Below are positions 26,242 to 33,644 of a stretch of 37,128 bases of DNA, one piece after another. This DNA is from Hellea sp. (GTDB lineage Bacteria; Pseudomonadota; Alphaproteobacteria; Caulobacterales; Maricaulaceae). The position numbers and the translations under genes are program-made. Position 1 is the first letter of the stretch, and the number at the start of each line of letters is the position of its first letter. Location of the stretch: positions 1-37,128 of the forward strand of contig JAHDCL010000021.1 of NCBI GenBank assembly GCA_020629875.1, read 5' to 3'. A model generated the notes under the pieces. That model did not search any database. It had not been told where the DNA came from and saw nothing but the letters and a program-made list of their open reading frames with translations.

Positions 26242-26853
26242 ATGGAAACATTCGAGCACAGTGTTTGTATTGTTGATGATGATCCTGCCGTGGCTGATTC
26301 TCTTGGGATGTTATTGGAAACTGCCGGATGCGATGTGACGACATATTCGAACGGTGTTCAGTTTTTAGCCTCTGACATTCGGAACTTTCAAGGATGTGTT
26401 CTCTTAGATGTTCGTATGCCAGAGAAAGATGGGTTGACGGTGTTATCTGAGGCTTTGGAAATTAACCCCAATCTTTATGTTATTATGATGAGCGGGCACG
26501 GCGATATTCCTATGGCTGTGCGAGCCCTTAAAAAGGGCGCCGTAGATTTTATCGAGAAGCCTTTTCAAGCTGCGGTGATCCTCGACGCGATGACAAAAGT
26601 TCGTTCTCAGCTAAAATCTGAGGATCGCGAGCAATCATTTAAAGTCCAAGCCAAAAAGTATTTGTCCCAGCTGACCCCAAGAGAGTTGGAAGTCACCGAA
26701 AAACTAGTAGCGGGCAAGCCGAATAAAATCATCGCTTTTGAGATGGGGATTTCTATCCGAACGGTGGAGACACACCGTGCTAGAATTTTGTCAAAAATGC
26801 AGGTTCGGTCTCTCGCAGAACTCGTGAAGATGTATCTTGTTGCTAGGCCTTAA
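26242..26853 (+). CDS. fixJ: Response regulator FixJ
   Basis: 203-aa two-domain regulator. Receiver domain has acidic pocket VDDDP, phospho-acceptor Asp56 (LLDVRMP), Ser84 in MMSGHGD and Lys106 in EKPF. The C-terminal LuxR-type helix-turn-helix is at about 140-200, with LTPRELEV and SIRTVETHRARI. The close spacing with fixL indicates one transcript. In known systems FixJ-P activates fixK, and a FixJ-like site lies before the fixK gene here. Confidence 0.96.
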   Translation: METFEHSVCIVDDDPAVADSLGMLLETAGCDVTTYSNGVQFLASDIRNFQGCVLLDVRMPEKDGLTVLSEALEINPNLYVIMMSGHGDIPMAVRALKKGAVDFIEKPFQAAVILDAMTKVRSQLKSEDREQSFKVQAKKYLSQLTPRELEVTEKLVAGKPNKIIAFEMGISIRTVETHRARILSKMQVRSLAELVKMYLVARP

Positions 26854-26870
26854 GGCTTGTTTAGCCTTAA
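26850..26870 (+). terminator. Small hairpin at the end of fixJ
   Basis: TTAAGGCT / AGCCTTAA stem with TGTTT loop, overlapping the fixJ stop codon and followed by ATTGAC rather than a T-tract, so a weak terminator at best. It abuts the FixK box of the next gene. Confidence 0.4.
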
Positions 26871-26871
26871 A

Positions 26872-26885
26872 TTGACTACCATCAA
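26872..26885 (+). promoter_or_regulatory. FixK/FNR-type box
   Basis: TTGACTACCATCAA, centre 41.5 nt from the ATG of the phospholipase-D-like gene. A class II site would put the transcription start at or near the ATG. A TAGAAT hexamer at 26903-26908 could be the -10. Confidence 0.85.
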
Positions 26886-26919
26886 TTCGAAATTCGCTTC
26901 GCTAGAATAGCTCTTCATT

Positions 26920-28335
26920 ATGTTCGGAGATTGGTGGAATACAGATATTGCGTGGATGCTGACCTTCGTTATTCAGCTCGCATATTTATGTATTTCGGTG
27001 GCTTTGACCATTCATATATTACTGCATAAATCAGATCCCAAAGCCTCCTTAATGTGGATCGCGTTAATTTGGTTTGCTCCAATTTTCGGGGCAGTTTTCT
27101 ATTTGCTTTTTGGTATTAATCGTATCACGCGCCGCGCACAGAGGCTGTTACTTAAGAGTAAAACTAGCTTTCAGACAACGAAAGTCACCAACGATTTAAA
27201 TTTCGCTGATGATCCGTGGATTGAATTCCGGCGCTTGGGAAATAACGTTACTCATTCGCGCCGCAGTGCAGGGAATGAGATTGCGGCACTGGAGGGAGTG
27301 GAGTTAATACATTCCTCCATGATCGAATCTATCCAATCCTCGGAAAGAACCGTTATGTTGACCACATACATATTTCGACGGGACGAATTCGGGCAGGCCT
27401 TGGCGAAGGCCCTTATAGCCGCCGATCAAAGGGGAGTAGACGTCAAAGTGTTACTTGATGGCGTTGGAAACGGTTTATTCCGATCAAAAACCTACCGCGA
27501 ATTGAAGCGCGGCGGGGTTGAGGTCAAACGCTTTCTCTTCAGCGTCTGGCCATGGCGGATGCCATTGATGAACTTAAGAAGCCATCGAAAGCTATTGATT
27601 ATTGATAAGTCTGTTGTGTTTACGGGCAGTATGAATATCGGAAAGGTCAAAAATCTTGAGACTCACTTCAAAATCAGCGGTCCTGTCGTTGGAGATGCTT
27701 TGGAAGCATTTGCATTTGATTGGCAGCTCTCCGGAGGAGGAAGTCTGGCTGATGACTTTCGAGACGATACAATTAGGGAAGTGGGCCCCGTCGCCGCACG
27801 CGGTATTCTGAGCGGGCCGGTTTACGAACGAGAACGCTTAAGATGGGTTGTTTTAGGCGCTCTAGGAGCTGCGAAAAATAATATACGGATAGTCACCCCT
27901 TATTTCATTCCAGACCAAGGGCTGTTAGCAGGCCTCATTCTCGCCGCACTAAAGGGTGTTCGCGTCGAAATTCTTCTACCAAAAAAGTCAAATTACTTTT
28001 TTGCAGACTGGGCCTCTCATCATCAGATTATGGAACTGTTGAGGGCTGGATGCCACATTTATCACAGGCCGGATATATTCGATCATTCTAAACTTATGAC
28101 AATAGATGGTCACTGGGCATTACTCGGAAGTTCCAATTGGGATGCCAGAAGTCTACGTCTAAACTTTGAGTTTGATATTGAATGTGAAAATACTGAATTC
28201 GTCACCAAACTAGATCGCCTAATAGTAAATCGAGTGTCGAAAAGTGAACGCCTCAGCATAGATTCATTTGAAAGTCGGCCTCTATTTGTGAAATTACGGG
28301 ATTCCGCAGCCCGATTACTTTTGCCGTATCTATAG
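26920..28335 (+). CDS. Phospholipase D family protein, cardiolipin synthase-like
   Basis: 471-aa membrane enzyme with two N-terminal helices (about 12-35 and 43-64, the PLDc_N region) and two HKD motifs: HRKLLIID at His222 and HSKLMTID at His389, each followed by GSMN or GSSNWD. Architecture and length fit ClsA-type cardiolipin synthases, which join two phosphatidylglycerols. No Shine-Dalgarno sequence precedes the ATG at 26920, and the FixK box is centred exactly 41.5 nt upstream, so the mRNA may be leaderless or nearly so. It sits between fixJ and fixK. Membrane lipid remodelling under low oxygen is a reasonable inference. Confidence 0.88.
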   Translation: MFGDWWNTDIAWMLTFVIQLAYLCISVALTIHILLHKSDPKASLMWIALIWFAPIFGAVFYLLFGINRITRRAQRLLLKSKTSFQTTKVTNDLNFADDPWIEFRRLGNNVTHSRRSAGNEIAALEGVELIHSSMIESIQSSERTVMLTTYIFRRDEFGQALAKALIAADQRGVDVKVLLDGVGNGLFRSKTYRELKRGGVEVKRFLFSVWPWRMPLMNLRSHRKLLIIDKSVVFTGSMNIGKVKNLETHFKISGPVVGDALEAFAFDWQLSGGGSLADDFRDDTIREVGPVAARGILSGPVYERERLRWVVLGALGAAKNNIRIVTPYFIPDQGLLAGLILAALKGVRVEILLPKKSNYFFADWASHHQIMELLRAGCHIYHRPDIFDHSKLMTIDGHWALLGSSNWDARSLRLNFEFDIECENTEFVTKLDRLIVNRVSKSERLSIDSFESRPLFVKLRDSAARLLLPYL

Positions 28336-28346
28336 AAGGTGTGTCC

Positions 28347-28360
28347 GTAGTTCTACGTAG
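28347..28360 (+). promoter_or_regulatory. Candidate FixJ-binding site upstream of fixK
   Basis: GTAGTTCTACGTAG. It contains CTACGTAG (28353-28360), one mismatch from the GTA(A/C)GTAG core that I recall for FixJ at fixK promoters. It lies 85 nt before the fixK ATG and 12 nt after the previous gene. No FixK box is seen in this promoter. Confidence 0.5.
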
Positions 28361-28441
28361 GTGTTTTTCCGAACTTAAAAAAAATATCATGCTCGATAGG
28401 GTTACCTCAATCCCAATGATGGGAAGACAAGAGAGGAAACC

Positions 28442-29110
28442 ATGCTACAGCAAATTACACATTCAGGTTCATCTTCTGAAGCCGTTGAGCCAGGGGCTTG
28501 GGGCGACCGTAAAATCGGCCGCGTAATGTCCCCAAAAATGCCATTATTTCATCAAGGTGATGAAGCGACGCATTTTTATAAGGTCAATAGTGGCGTGGTT
28601 ATGACCTTCCGTCTCTTGGCTGATAGTCAGCGTCAAATTACTGGATTTTGTACGGCAGGAGACTTTCTGGGACTGTCTTCTGATGACACGCATCACGACA
28701 CAGCGATAACTGTGGCGACATCTAATGTCGTCAGCTTAACAATGGCAGATGTGCGGGCAGATGTAGAGCTTCAGCGCGAGCTATTTAATCAAACATGTTC
28801 TCAATTAGAGGACGCGCAAAATATGATGATGACGTTAAGCAAAAAATCAGCAGGGGAAAAAGTTGCGGCCTTCCTAGTCATGCTAGCAAAACGCCAAAAG
28901 CGGCAATCAGCAGAAGAGTCTCAAGAACTTGATATAAACTTGCCCATGTCGCGGCTCGATATCGCCGACTATCTTGGCTTGACTATTGAGACAGTTAGTC
29001 GCCGGTTGACAGATCTGAAGTGCAAAGGCGTCATCAAGCTACCCAGTCGTCATACGGCCCATATTTGTCAGCTAGGGCAGTTGGAAACTATGGCAGGAGC
29101 CTTGGCGTAG
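28442..29110 (+). CDS. fixK: CRP/FNR family regulator FixK
   Basis: 222-aa regulator. It has an N-terminal cyclic-nucleotide-binding-fold domain (about 25-120), a dimerisation helix, and a winged helix-turn-helix with DIADYLGLTIETVSRRL. Glu183, Ser186 and Arg187 match the DNA-reading residues of FNR and FixK, which recognise TTGA...TCAA. The N-terminal cysteine cluster of FNR/FnrL is missing (cysteines at 70, 119, 194 and 209 only), so it is FixK-type without an oxygen-labile cluster. GAGGAAAC precedes the ATG. It is the likely activator at the boxes in this window. Confidence 0.93.
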   Translation: MLQQITHSGSSSEAVEPGAWGDRKIGRVMSPKMPLFHQGDEATHFYKVNSGVVMTFRLLADSQRQITGFCTAGDFLGLSSDDTHHDTAITVATSNVVSLTMADVRADVELQRELFNQTCSQLEDAQNMMMTLSKKSAGEKVAAFLVMLAKRQKRQSAEESQELDINLPMSRLDIADYLGLTIETVSRRLTDLKCKGVIKLPSRHTAHICQLGQLETMAGALA

Positions 29111-29119
29111 GAGGCTAAT

Positions 29120-29833
29120 ATGCGGCCCGTATTTTTACAGTCAGCGGCCAAAGATAAACCTGCCGCGAAACCTTGGCGGTTCTGGAGTGCATTCAGCGCG
29201 GCCGTCCTGGCGATTTCATGGGGCGTTGTCAGCTTGGCAGGGTCACAAAATCTGGAACAACCAGACCCAATGCATGATCAGTATTCCCAAGCGGTGCGTG
29301 CCGAATATGCCCAGTGCCGGAAGGAGAAAAGTCCTTTATCACAATATTTCTGCACATGTAGAGTCTTGGAAAAACAATGCGAGGCCCCAAGGCGCTTAGA
29401 ACATGGCGATTGGTATACTGTAGAGTTCTGGCCTTCTAATGACGAGGATGAGCGGGAGGTTCAATTCATCCTAATGATGGATTATGACATATTGGGGGAT
29501 TTTGCTCCTTTTGATAATGGCATCGTTCTCACCTGCATGGCTGGCGGGTCTGACCTAAACGTCTTTATGGGGCGTGATGTCGATCCTGACGTGGAGCCAG
29601 TGGTCACAATCGGAGAAACGGATTTCAACGGCAGTTTTATCCGTGAGGATGATGCATATATTCTAGAGTTTGAGAATAACGATAAGGTTTTTTCTGTTAT
29701 GACAGGGGGTACTAAAATGACGATCAGCTACAGGGATATAGAGGAAAAAGAACGCGAAATAGAGTTTGACACATTTGGTTTCGATAACGTGTCGCGTGGT
29801 TGGGAAAAATTGTGTTCATCGCCGACAAGTTAG
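29120..29833 (+). CDS. Hypothetical membrane-anchored Cys-containing protein
   Basis: 237 aa with one N-terminal membrane helix (about 20-41) and a periplasmic domain. Cysteines at 66, 78, 80, 87, 139 and 232 suggest disulfides, the CTC pair being notable. The remainder is beta-rich, with NGIVLTC and VMTGGTKMTISY segments that weakly recall VasI/TagO-like domains; I do not rely on that. It begins 9 nt after fixK with a strong TAGGAGG site, so it is co-transcribed with fixK. Function unknown. Confidence 0.7.
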   Translation: MRPVFLQSAAKDKPAAKPWRFWSAFSAAVLAISWGVVSLAGSQNLEQPDPMHDQYSQAVRAEYAQCRKEKSPLSQYFCTCRVLEKQCEAPRRLEHGDWYTVEFWPSNDEDEREVQFILMMDYDILGDFAPFDNGIVLTCMAGGSDLNVFMGRDVDPDVEPVVTIGETDFNGSFIREDDAYILEFENNDKVFSVMTGGTKMTISYRDIEEKEREIEFDTFGFDNVSRGWEKLCSSPTS

Positions 29834-29855
29834 TTGAATTATAGTGAGGTAAGTC

Positions 29856-30023
29856 ATGTGCAATGCAATTTGGAAGCTCCCTCCAATCCCAGGGTTTAGT
29901 TTATTTCTATTTGCATTTTGCGGACTAATTTTGGTCGTAGGCATGACCGGCTATGTTCTCGAACGGCGGAAAGAACTCAAAAAAGAAAACGCCATTAAGA
30001 TAGAGCAGGGAAAATGGGCTTAA
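29856..30023 (+). CDS. Small single-pass membrane protein
   Basis: 55-aa ORF starting MCNAIWKLPPIPGFS, with one helix at about 13-34 and a basic/acidic tail (ERRKELKKENA). GTGAGG lies 6 nt upstream of the ATG. It follows the Cys-containing protein by 22 nt, and its TAA overlaps the stop of the convergent nuclease gene. Small size and single helix suggest an accessory of a membrane complex, without further evidence. Confidence 0.6.
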   Translation: MCNAIWKLPPIPGFSLFLFAFCGLILVVGMTGYVLERRKELKKENAIKIEQGKWA

Positions 30024-30748
30024 ATTTTAATGCGCATTGATAGGGGTAGATGGTCCGAATACCGGACCCCTTCTACGTCACATTCTGCAGGGCCTAATGA
30101 CTTTGACACAAATATATGGTCTATTGCCTTACTGGGCTTCCAAGATGGAAAGGCGTGGTGGTAGTCCTCGGTGACCATATCAAGCACGCAACCTTCATCA
30201 AACTCTCTCAAAACCAAACTGTCAGGTGTGCAGTTGAAATCGCCTGCGAGGATGACCTTATCATATGGGTCCAGTTTATCCTTGATGAACTCAAATTGAA
30301 GACGTTGATCCGCTTCCCCCAAGCTAAAATGCGTATTTGCAATGACAATAGGGTTATCATGGCCAAGCCGTACCATTAGCAGGCCACGCCCTGTCACGGA
30401 GCCTGGCAAAATATAACTTTCTTTATGGTCGATACGTCTTCGGGATAAAATAATGTTCCCATGTAACGATAATCGGCCAAGCCGTCTATTAATCTGGGTT
30501 GCCATAAAAGGAAAATCGGCCCGTTCTTTCAGGTAATTTGCCTGATTGACGTAGCCACTGCGAAACCCGCCTAAGTCGACCTCTTGGAGACAAACTACAT
30601 CAAAGGGGCGTATATATTCAGCAATTTTATCGAGATTATCAGTTTTAGGACGAACGGACATTACCTGTCTGTGTGCACGCATAATGTAGTCGCGAGGCCT
30701 AACTGTGCCGATGCCAGCTTGTATGTTATAGCTCAGAAAATCCAGCAT
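30020..30748 (-). CDS. Endonuclease/exonuclease/phosphatase family protein
   Basis: 242 aa from ATG 30748. EEP-fold hydrolase with LSYNIQAG at the N-terminus, catalytic CLQEVD, ANTHFSL, AGDFNCTPDS and terminal YSDHLPL. It has no signal peptide, so the substrate (nucleic acid, phospholipid headgroup or other phosphodiester) is probably intracellular. The start was chosen at the domain edge, with AGGG 5 nt upstream. It shares the divergent FixK box with the ExoD-like gene (38.5 nt centre to ATG). Confidence 0.85.
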   Translation of the reverse strand: MLDFLSYNIQAGIGTVRPRDYIMRAHRQVMSVRPKTDNLDKIAEYIRPFDVVCLQEVDLGGFRSGYVNQANYLKERADFPFMATQINRRLGRLSLHGNIILSRRRIDHKESYILPGSVTGRGLLMVRLGHDNPIVIANTHFSLGEADQRLQFEFIKDKLDPYDKVILAGDFNCTPDSLVLREFDEGCVLDMVTEDYHHAFPSWKPSKAIDHIFVSKSLGPAECDVEGVRYSDHLPLSMRIKI

Positions 30749-30779
30749 AGTTACCCTTAACACGTTAGCGCATTGATTA

Positions 30780-30793
30780 TTGATGCCTATCAA
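30780..30793. promoter_or_regulatory. FixK/FNR-type box between divergent genes
   Basis: TTGATGCCTATCAA in the 80-nt spacer. Centre to ATG is 42.5 nt for the + strand ExoD-like gene and 38.5 nt for the minus-strand EEP gene, so any transcript starting 41-42 nt from the centre would have almost no leader. Confidence 0.82.
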
Positions 30794-30828
30794 CTTTGGG
30801 GCTGCCGTCCACTTTATCAATAACGTCT

Positions 30829-31440
30829 ATGACAAATAATGAACCGCCAACTTCAGACATCATTCAATATTTAAGGTTTTCCACGAACGATTTTCCTGAA
30901 GGACCGATAAAATTCAGCGAAATTGTAAACTCTTTGGGGCCAAGGTCATTCGGTTTGGCAATTCTGATATTCGCCGTGCCCATGATATTGCCAATGCCAC
31001 CGGGTATTCCCATGGCGGCAGGATTTGCAATCGCTATATTCGGATTTCAGCTCCTTGCGGGGCGCAACCATTTATGGCTTCCAAGTTGGTTGAATGAAAA
31101 GTCGATTGATCGAGATGTGTTGATTAAGGCCTACCGCTTAACCGAAAAATATCTTGGGTGGATGTTCCGCCTTGCAAAAGCTCGGTTGCCACAGCTCACC
31201 GGGCGGATGGCACGTCGTTTATCAGGACTTGTGTTTGTAATTTTGGGGGTTTTGATGGTTTTACCCATACCCATTATCGGAAATATTTTCCCAGCCTTTG
31301 CCTGCACTATTTTAGCCTTAGGCCTAACAGATAGAGATGGTCTGATTTACTTGTTCGGTATTTTCTGCGCGGGCGTAGCCATTTCGACAACTATCCTCAT
31401 GGCTATTGGAACTGTCCATCTACTGCGTGTGGCGTTTTAA
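30829..31440 (+). CDS. ExoD-like exopolysaccharide synthesis membrane protein
   Basis: 203 aa with about four to five hydrophobic segments. The ExoD-family pattern is clear: LGPRSFGLAILIFAVPMILPMPPGIP and a C-terminal ILGVLMVLPIPIIGNIFPA repeat of the same motif. ExoD proteins affect exopolysaccharide production and stress tolerance by an unknown mechanism. I start at ATG 30829 (MTNNEPP), for which no Shine-Dalgarno sequence is present. The 3' end overlaps the convergent gene by 4 nt. Confidence 0.85.
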   Translation: MTNNEPPTSDIIQYLRFSTNDFPEGPIKFSEIVNSLGPRSFGLAILIFAVPMILPMPPGIPMAAGFAIAIFGFQLLAGRNHLWLPSWLNEKSIDRDVLIKAYRLTEKYLGWMFRLAKARLPQLTGRMARRLSGLVFVILGVLMVLPIPIIGNIFPAFACTILALGLTDRDGLIYLFGIFCAGVAISTTILMAIGTVHLLRVAF

Positions 31441-32294
31441 TCAGTAAAACTAACCTTCTCGACATCTGCAATGTAGAAAGGATAATAGCGCGATGAACCG
31501 ATGAAGTTTCCGCCTTCAACATGGGTTGGCAGGCGATATCCATCAAACTCTTTAAAGGCTGAAAGATAGCCGCCAAAGGGCTGTAATTGATACACATTTT
31601 TCGGGTTCGCATCGCTCCAGCGCGGGATAACAACTTGTGTGGGCTGGCCGTCTTCATTAATGGTAATATCCACGGTTTGAACCAGGTCTTGGTATCTAAC
31701 TGTTGCGCGGGCGGTGACCTCATCGATGGCTTCCCAACTCACTGTTTTGCTAGGCAATAGCGATGCTGGAGACCAGAAGGCCGCTTCGGCGACTAACCGA
31801 CCAAATGCAGCGCGGCGGTGGTCTTTGCGCCGGGATGAGCGTCCTCCCGCGCGGCCTAGAGGAATTGAGTGCATCAACCAAAAACGACTCCAAGACTTGT
31901 CGAGATACAAACCATCAGAGCCGGTAACCACTAATGGTCCACGGCCTGTTCTTACATTCCAAATAAAACCTTCGGGGAAAGCCATCACTTGAGTCGCCGT
32001 CATTGGCATATAGTCAGGCGCTTCTTTTGGCCCCAAGCCCAGACGGCCTCGCATTTTAATTTCGGTGACCCGCCGTAACGGAGTCTCAGGCAGTATCACA
32101 TACTCGAAGTATCGCTTTGCGGGGCCGGGCAAATGGCTAACCGTATCAGGGGAAAAAGACTTAGTTTTATTATCCGATGTTTTCTCCAACTTATTCCAAG
32201 CCAAGTAACTCCGGAGTTCGTCATAGCTACGCATGAAATTAAGACCAATCATCAAAATGACGACAAAAGCGATAAAACTAATGAGAATTTTCAT
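31437..32294 (-). CDS. DUF6544-like membrane-anchored protein
   Basis: 285 aa with one N-terminal helix (about 4-21) followed by a soluble domain. The blocks LPGPAKRYFEYV, IKMRGRLGLG and DGLYLDKSWSRFW resemble the DUF6544 family of unknown function. Two ATGs, 32300 and 32294, compete; GGA lies 8 nt upstream of the second, which I prefer. It is 27 nt downstream of the host-attachment-like gene and probably in its operon. Confidence 0.72.
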   Translation of the reverse strand: MKILISFIAFVVILMIGLNFMRSYDELRSYLAWNKLEKTSDNKTKSFSPDTVSHLPGPAKRYFEYVILPETPLRRVTEIKMRGRLGLGPKEAPDYMPMTATQVMAFPEGFIWNVRTGRGPLVVTGSDGLYLDKSWSRFWLMHSIPLGRAGGRSSRRKDHRRAAFGRLVAEAAFWSPASLLPSKTVSWEAIDEVTARATVRYQDLVQTVDITINEDGQPTQVVIPRWSDANPKNVYQLQPFGGYLSAFKEFDGYRLPTHVEGGNFIGSSRYYPFYIADVEKVSFTD

Positions 32295-32321
32295 AGTCAT
32301 ATTCCAGCTACGAGGGTCAAT

Positions 32322-32759
32322 TTACGTCGCGAGGATGATTTGCTCAATATCCGTGAGAGTGTGGTGGGTTAGGTCTTTGGCAATTTCACAGACGATGCGA
32401 GACGTGATTGCATCTGATAATTCTGGTCTGAGGTTACCCAGTGTGGAAGGGTCGGCCACCAAAACAATATCCCTTTGCTCCCCACCGTCCTCGAGGTTAT
32501 TGAGGTTCTTAGCTAAGCTTTTGGCGGCTTGGTTTTTTTCAAATTTATGCCAATCGGCGTTTTCCATGGCGCTGCGATGTGCCGTCGGTGTCACTAATCG
32601 GCCCGGACGGTCTGTTCCTTGTTCATGCGTAGGAGGGTTCGCGCGAGTCTCAACCTCCACGACCCGCAAGTCGATGATGTCCTCATCCCCTTGGTTTCGC
32701 AAAAGGAGATATTTCTCGCTATCGGCAATTATAACTTGTGTATTATTCTTTAGTTTCAT
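32322..32759 (-). CDS. Host attachment-type protein
   Basis: 145-aa soluble protein of the family first named for Agrobacterium host attachment (PF10116-like). Typical blocks are VIIADSEKYLLLRN, GTDRPGRL, IVLVADPSTLGNLRPEL and IAKDLTHHT. Family members are widespread in non-pathogens, and the name says little about the molecular role. GGAGAG precedes the ATG, and the FixK box is 60.5 nt upstream. Confidence 0.82.
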   Translation of the reverse strand: MKLKNNTQVIIADSEKYLLLRNQGDEDIIDLRVVEVETRANPPTHEQGTDRPGRLVTPTAHRSAMENADWHKFEKNQAAKSLAKNLNNLEDGGEQRDIVLVADPSTLGNLRPELSDAITSRIVCEIAKDLTHHTLTDIEQIILAT

Positions 32760-32812
32760 CGGTGCTCTCCAATTAGTTTTGTCTCTTTTTGAAATAGTAA
32801 CGGCTTTTCATT

Positions 32813-32826
32813 TTGATGGTCGTCAA
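32813..32826. promoter_or_regulatory. FixK/FNR-type box between divergent genes
   Basis: TTGATGGTCGTCAA. Centre to ATG is 60.5 nt for the minus-strand host-attachment-like gene (with Shine-Dalgarno) and 39.5 nt for + strand nnrD (without). A CATAAT hexamer at 32845-32850 could be the -10 for nnrD. Confidence 0.85.
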
Positions 32827-32858
32827 TTTTGAAATGCGCGCTCGCATAATATGGCATC

Positions 32859-33644
32859 ATGGATATCGAGACCAACCTGCTTGCCCTTTGGCGCGACCAC
32901 TTTCCTATCCCACAGCTTGACGCCCATAAATATGATCGAGGCCATGCGGTGATATTTGGAGCGCCTGAACTTTGTGGGGCGACCAGACTAGCGGCATCAG
33001 CGTGTTCTCGCATTGGTGCCGGGCTCGTGACGGTGCTGGCTCGTCAGCATGTGAATGTTTACAGGGCGGCTCTTCCAGCTGATGTGATGGTCAAGGAATG
33101 TGATATTGAGGACTTATCTTATCCTCGTGTCATGTTGGGCGGGGCCGGCGGGATAAACTCTCACTATCGAGATACGTTGCTCAAAAATCCCCTACAGATC
33201 AGGCGAGTCTTCGATGCGGGGGCGATTCCCAATCAATCGGAATGGTCACATTTAGACCGCGAATGTATTCTAACGCCACATCAGGGCGAATTTGATCGCG
33301 TTTTCTTCGAAATAAATGGCTCGCCTCGGGAGCGGGCCAAATTGGCCGCCAGGGCGAGCGGCGCAGTTATTATTTTAAAAGGTGCTCAGACCTTTATCGC
33401 GCATCCGGACGGTCGAATCGCTATATACAATTCTCCTAACCCGTACTTAGCCAAAGCTGGGACAGGCGATGTTTTAGCGGGCTTTGTCACAGGGCTTTTA
33501 GCGCAATCCATGCCGATATTTGAGGCTGCGTGTTCTGCGGTTTGGATTCATGGTGAGGCGGGACGCCGCCGAGGCGCAGGGCTAACGGCCTGTGATTTGG
33601 AATTTGAAGTTCCGGAGATTTTAAAAGAAATCATCAATGCGTAG
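32859..33644 (+). CDS. nnrD: NAD(P)H-hydrate dehydratase domain protein
   Basis: 261 aa of the YjeF C-terminal/ribokinase-like fold. It repairs hydrated NAD(P)H using ADP or ATP. YDRGHAVIFGAPELCGA and TPHQGEF are family motifs, and AGTGDVLAG holds catalytic Asp204. The N-terminal epimerase domain (NnrE) found fused in many bacteria is absent. There is no Shine-Dalgarno sequence, and the start lies 39.5 nt from the FixK box centre. The 3' end overlaps the amidase lipoprotein gene by 8 nt. The chromosome may hold a separate bifunctional copy. Confidence 0.85.
   Translation: MDIETNLLALWRDHFPIPQLDAHKYDRGHAVIFGAPELCGATRLAASACSRIGAGLVTVLARQHVNVYRAALPADVMVKECDIEDLSYPRVMLGGAGGINSHYRDTLLKNPLQIRRVFDAGAIPNQSEWSHLDRECILTPHQGEFDRVFFEINGSPRERAKLAARASGAVIILKGAQTFIAHPDGRIAIYNSPNPYLAKAGTGDVLAGFVTGLLAQSMPIFEAACSAVWIHGEAGRRRGAGLTACDLEFEVPEILKEIINA

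Noticed and set aside
28341-28526. 61-aa + strand frame upstream of and overlapping fixK
   Set aside because: It runs through the FixJ-like site into fixK in another frame, without a ribosome site or family resemblance.
32233-32832. 199-aa + strand frame opposite the host-attachment-like gene
   Set aside because: Antisense to a recognisable family member with a good start, and it spans the FixK box; not coding.
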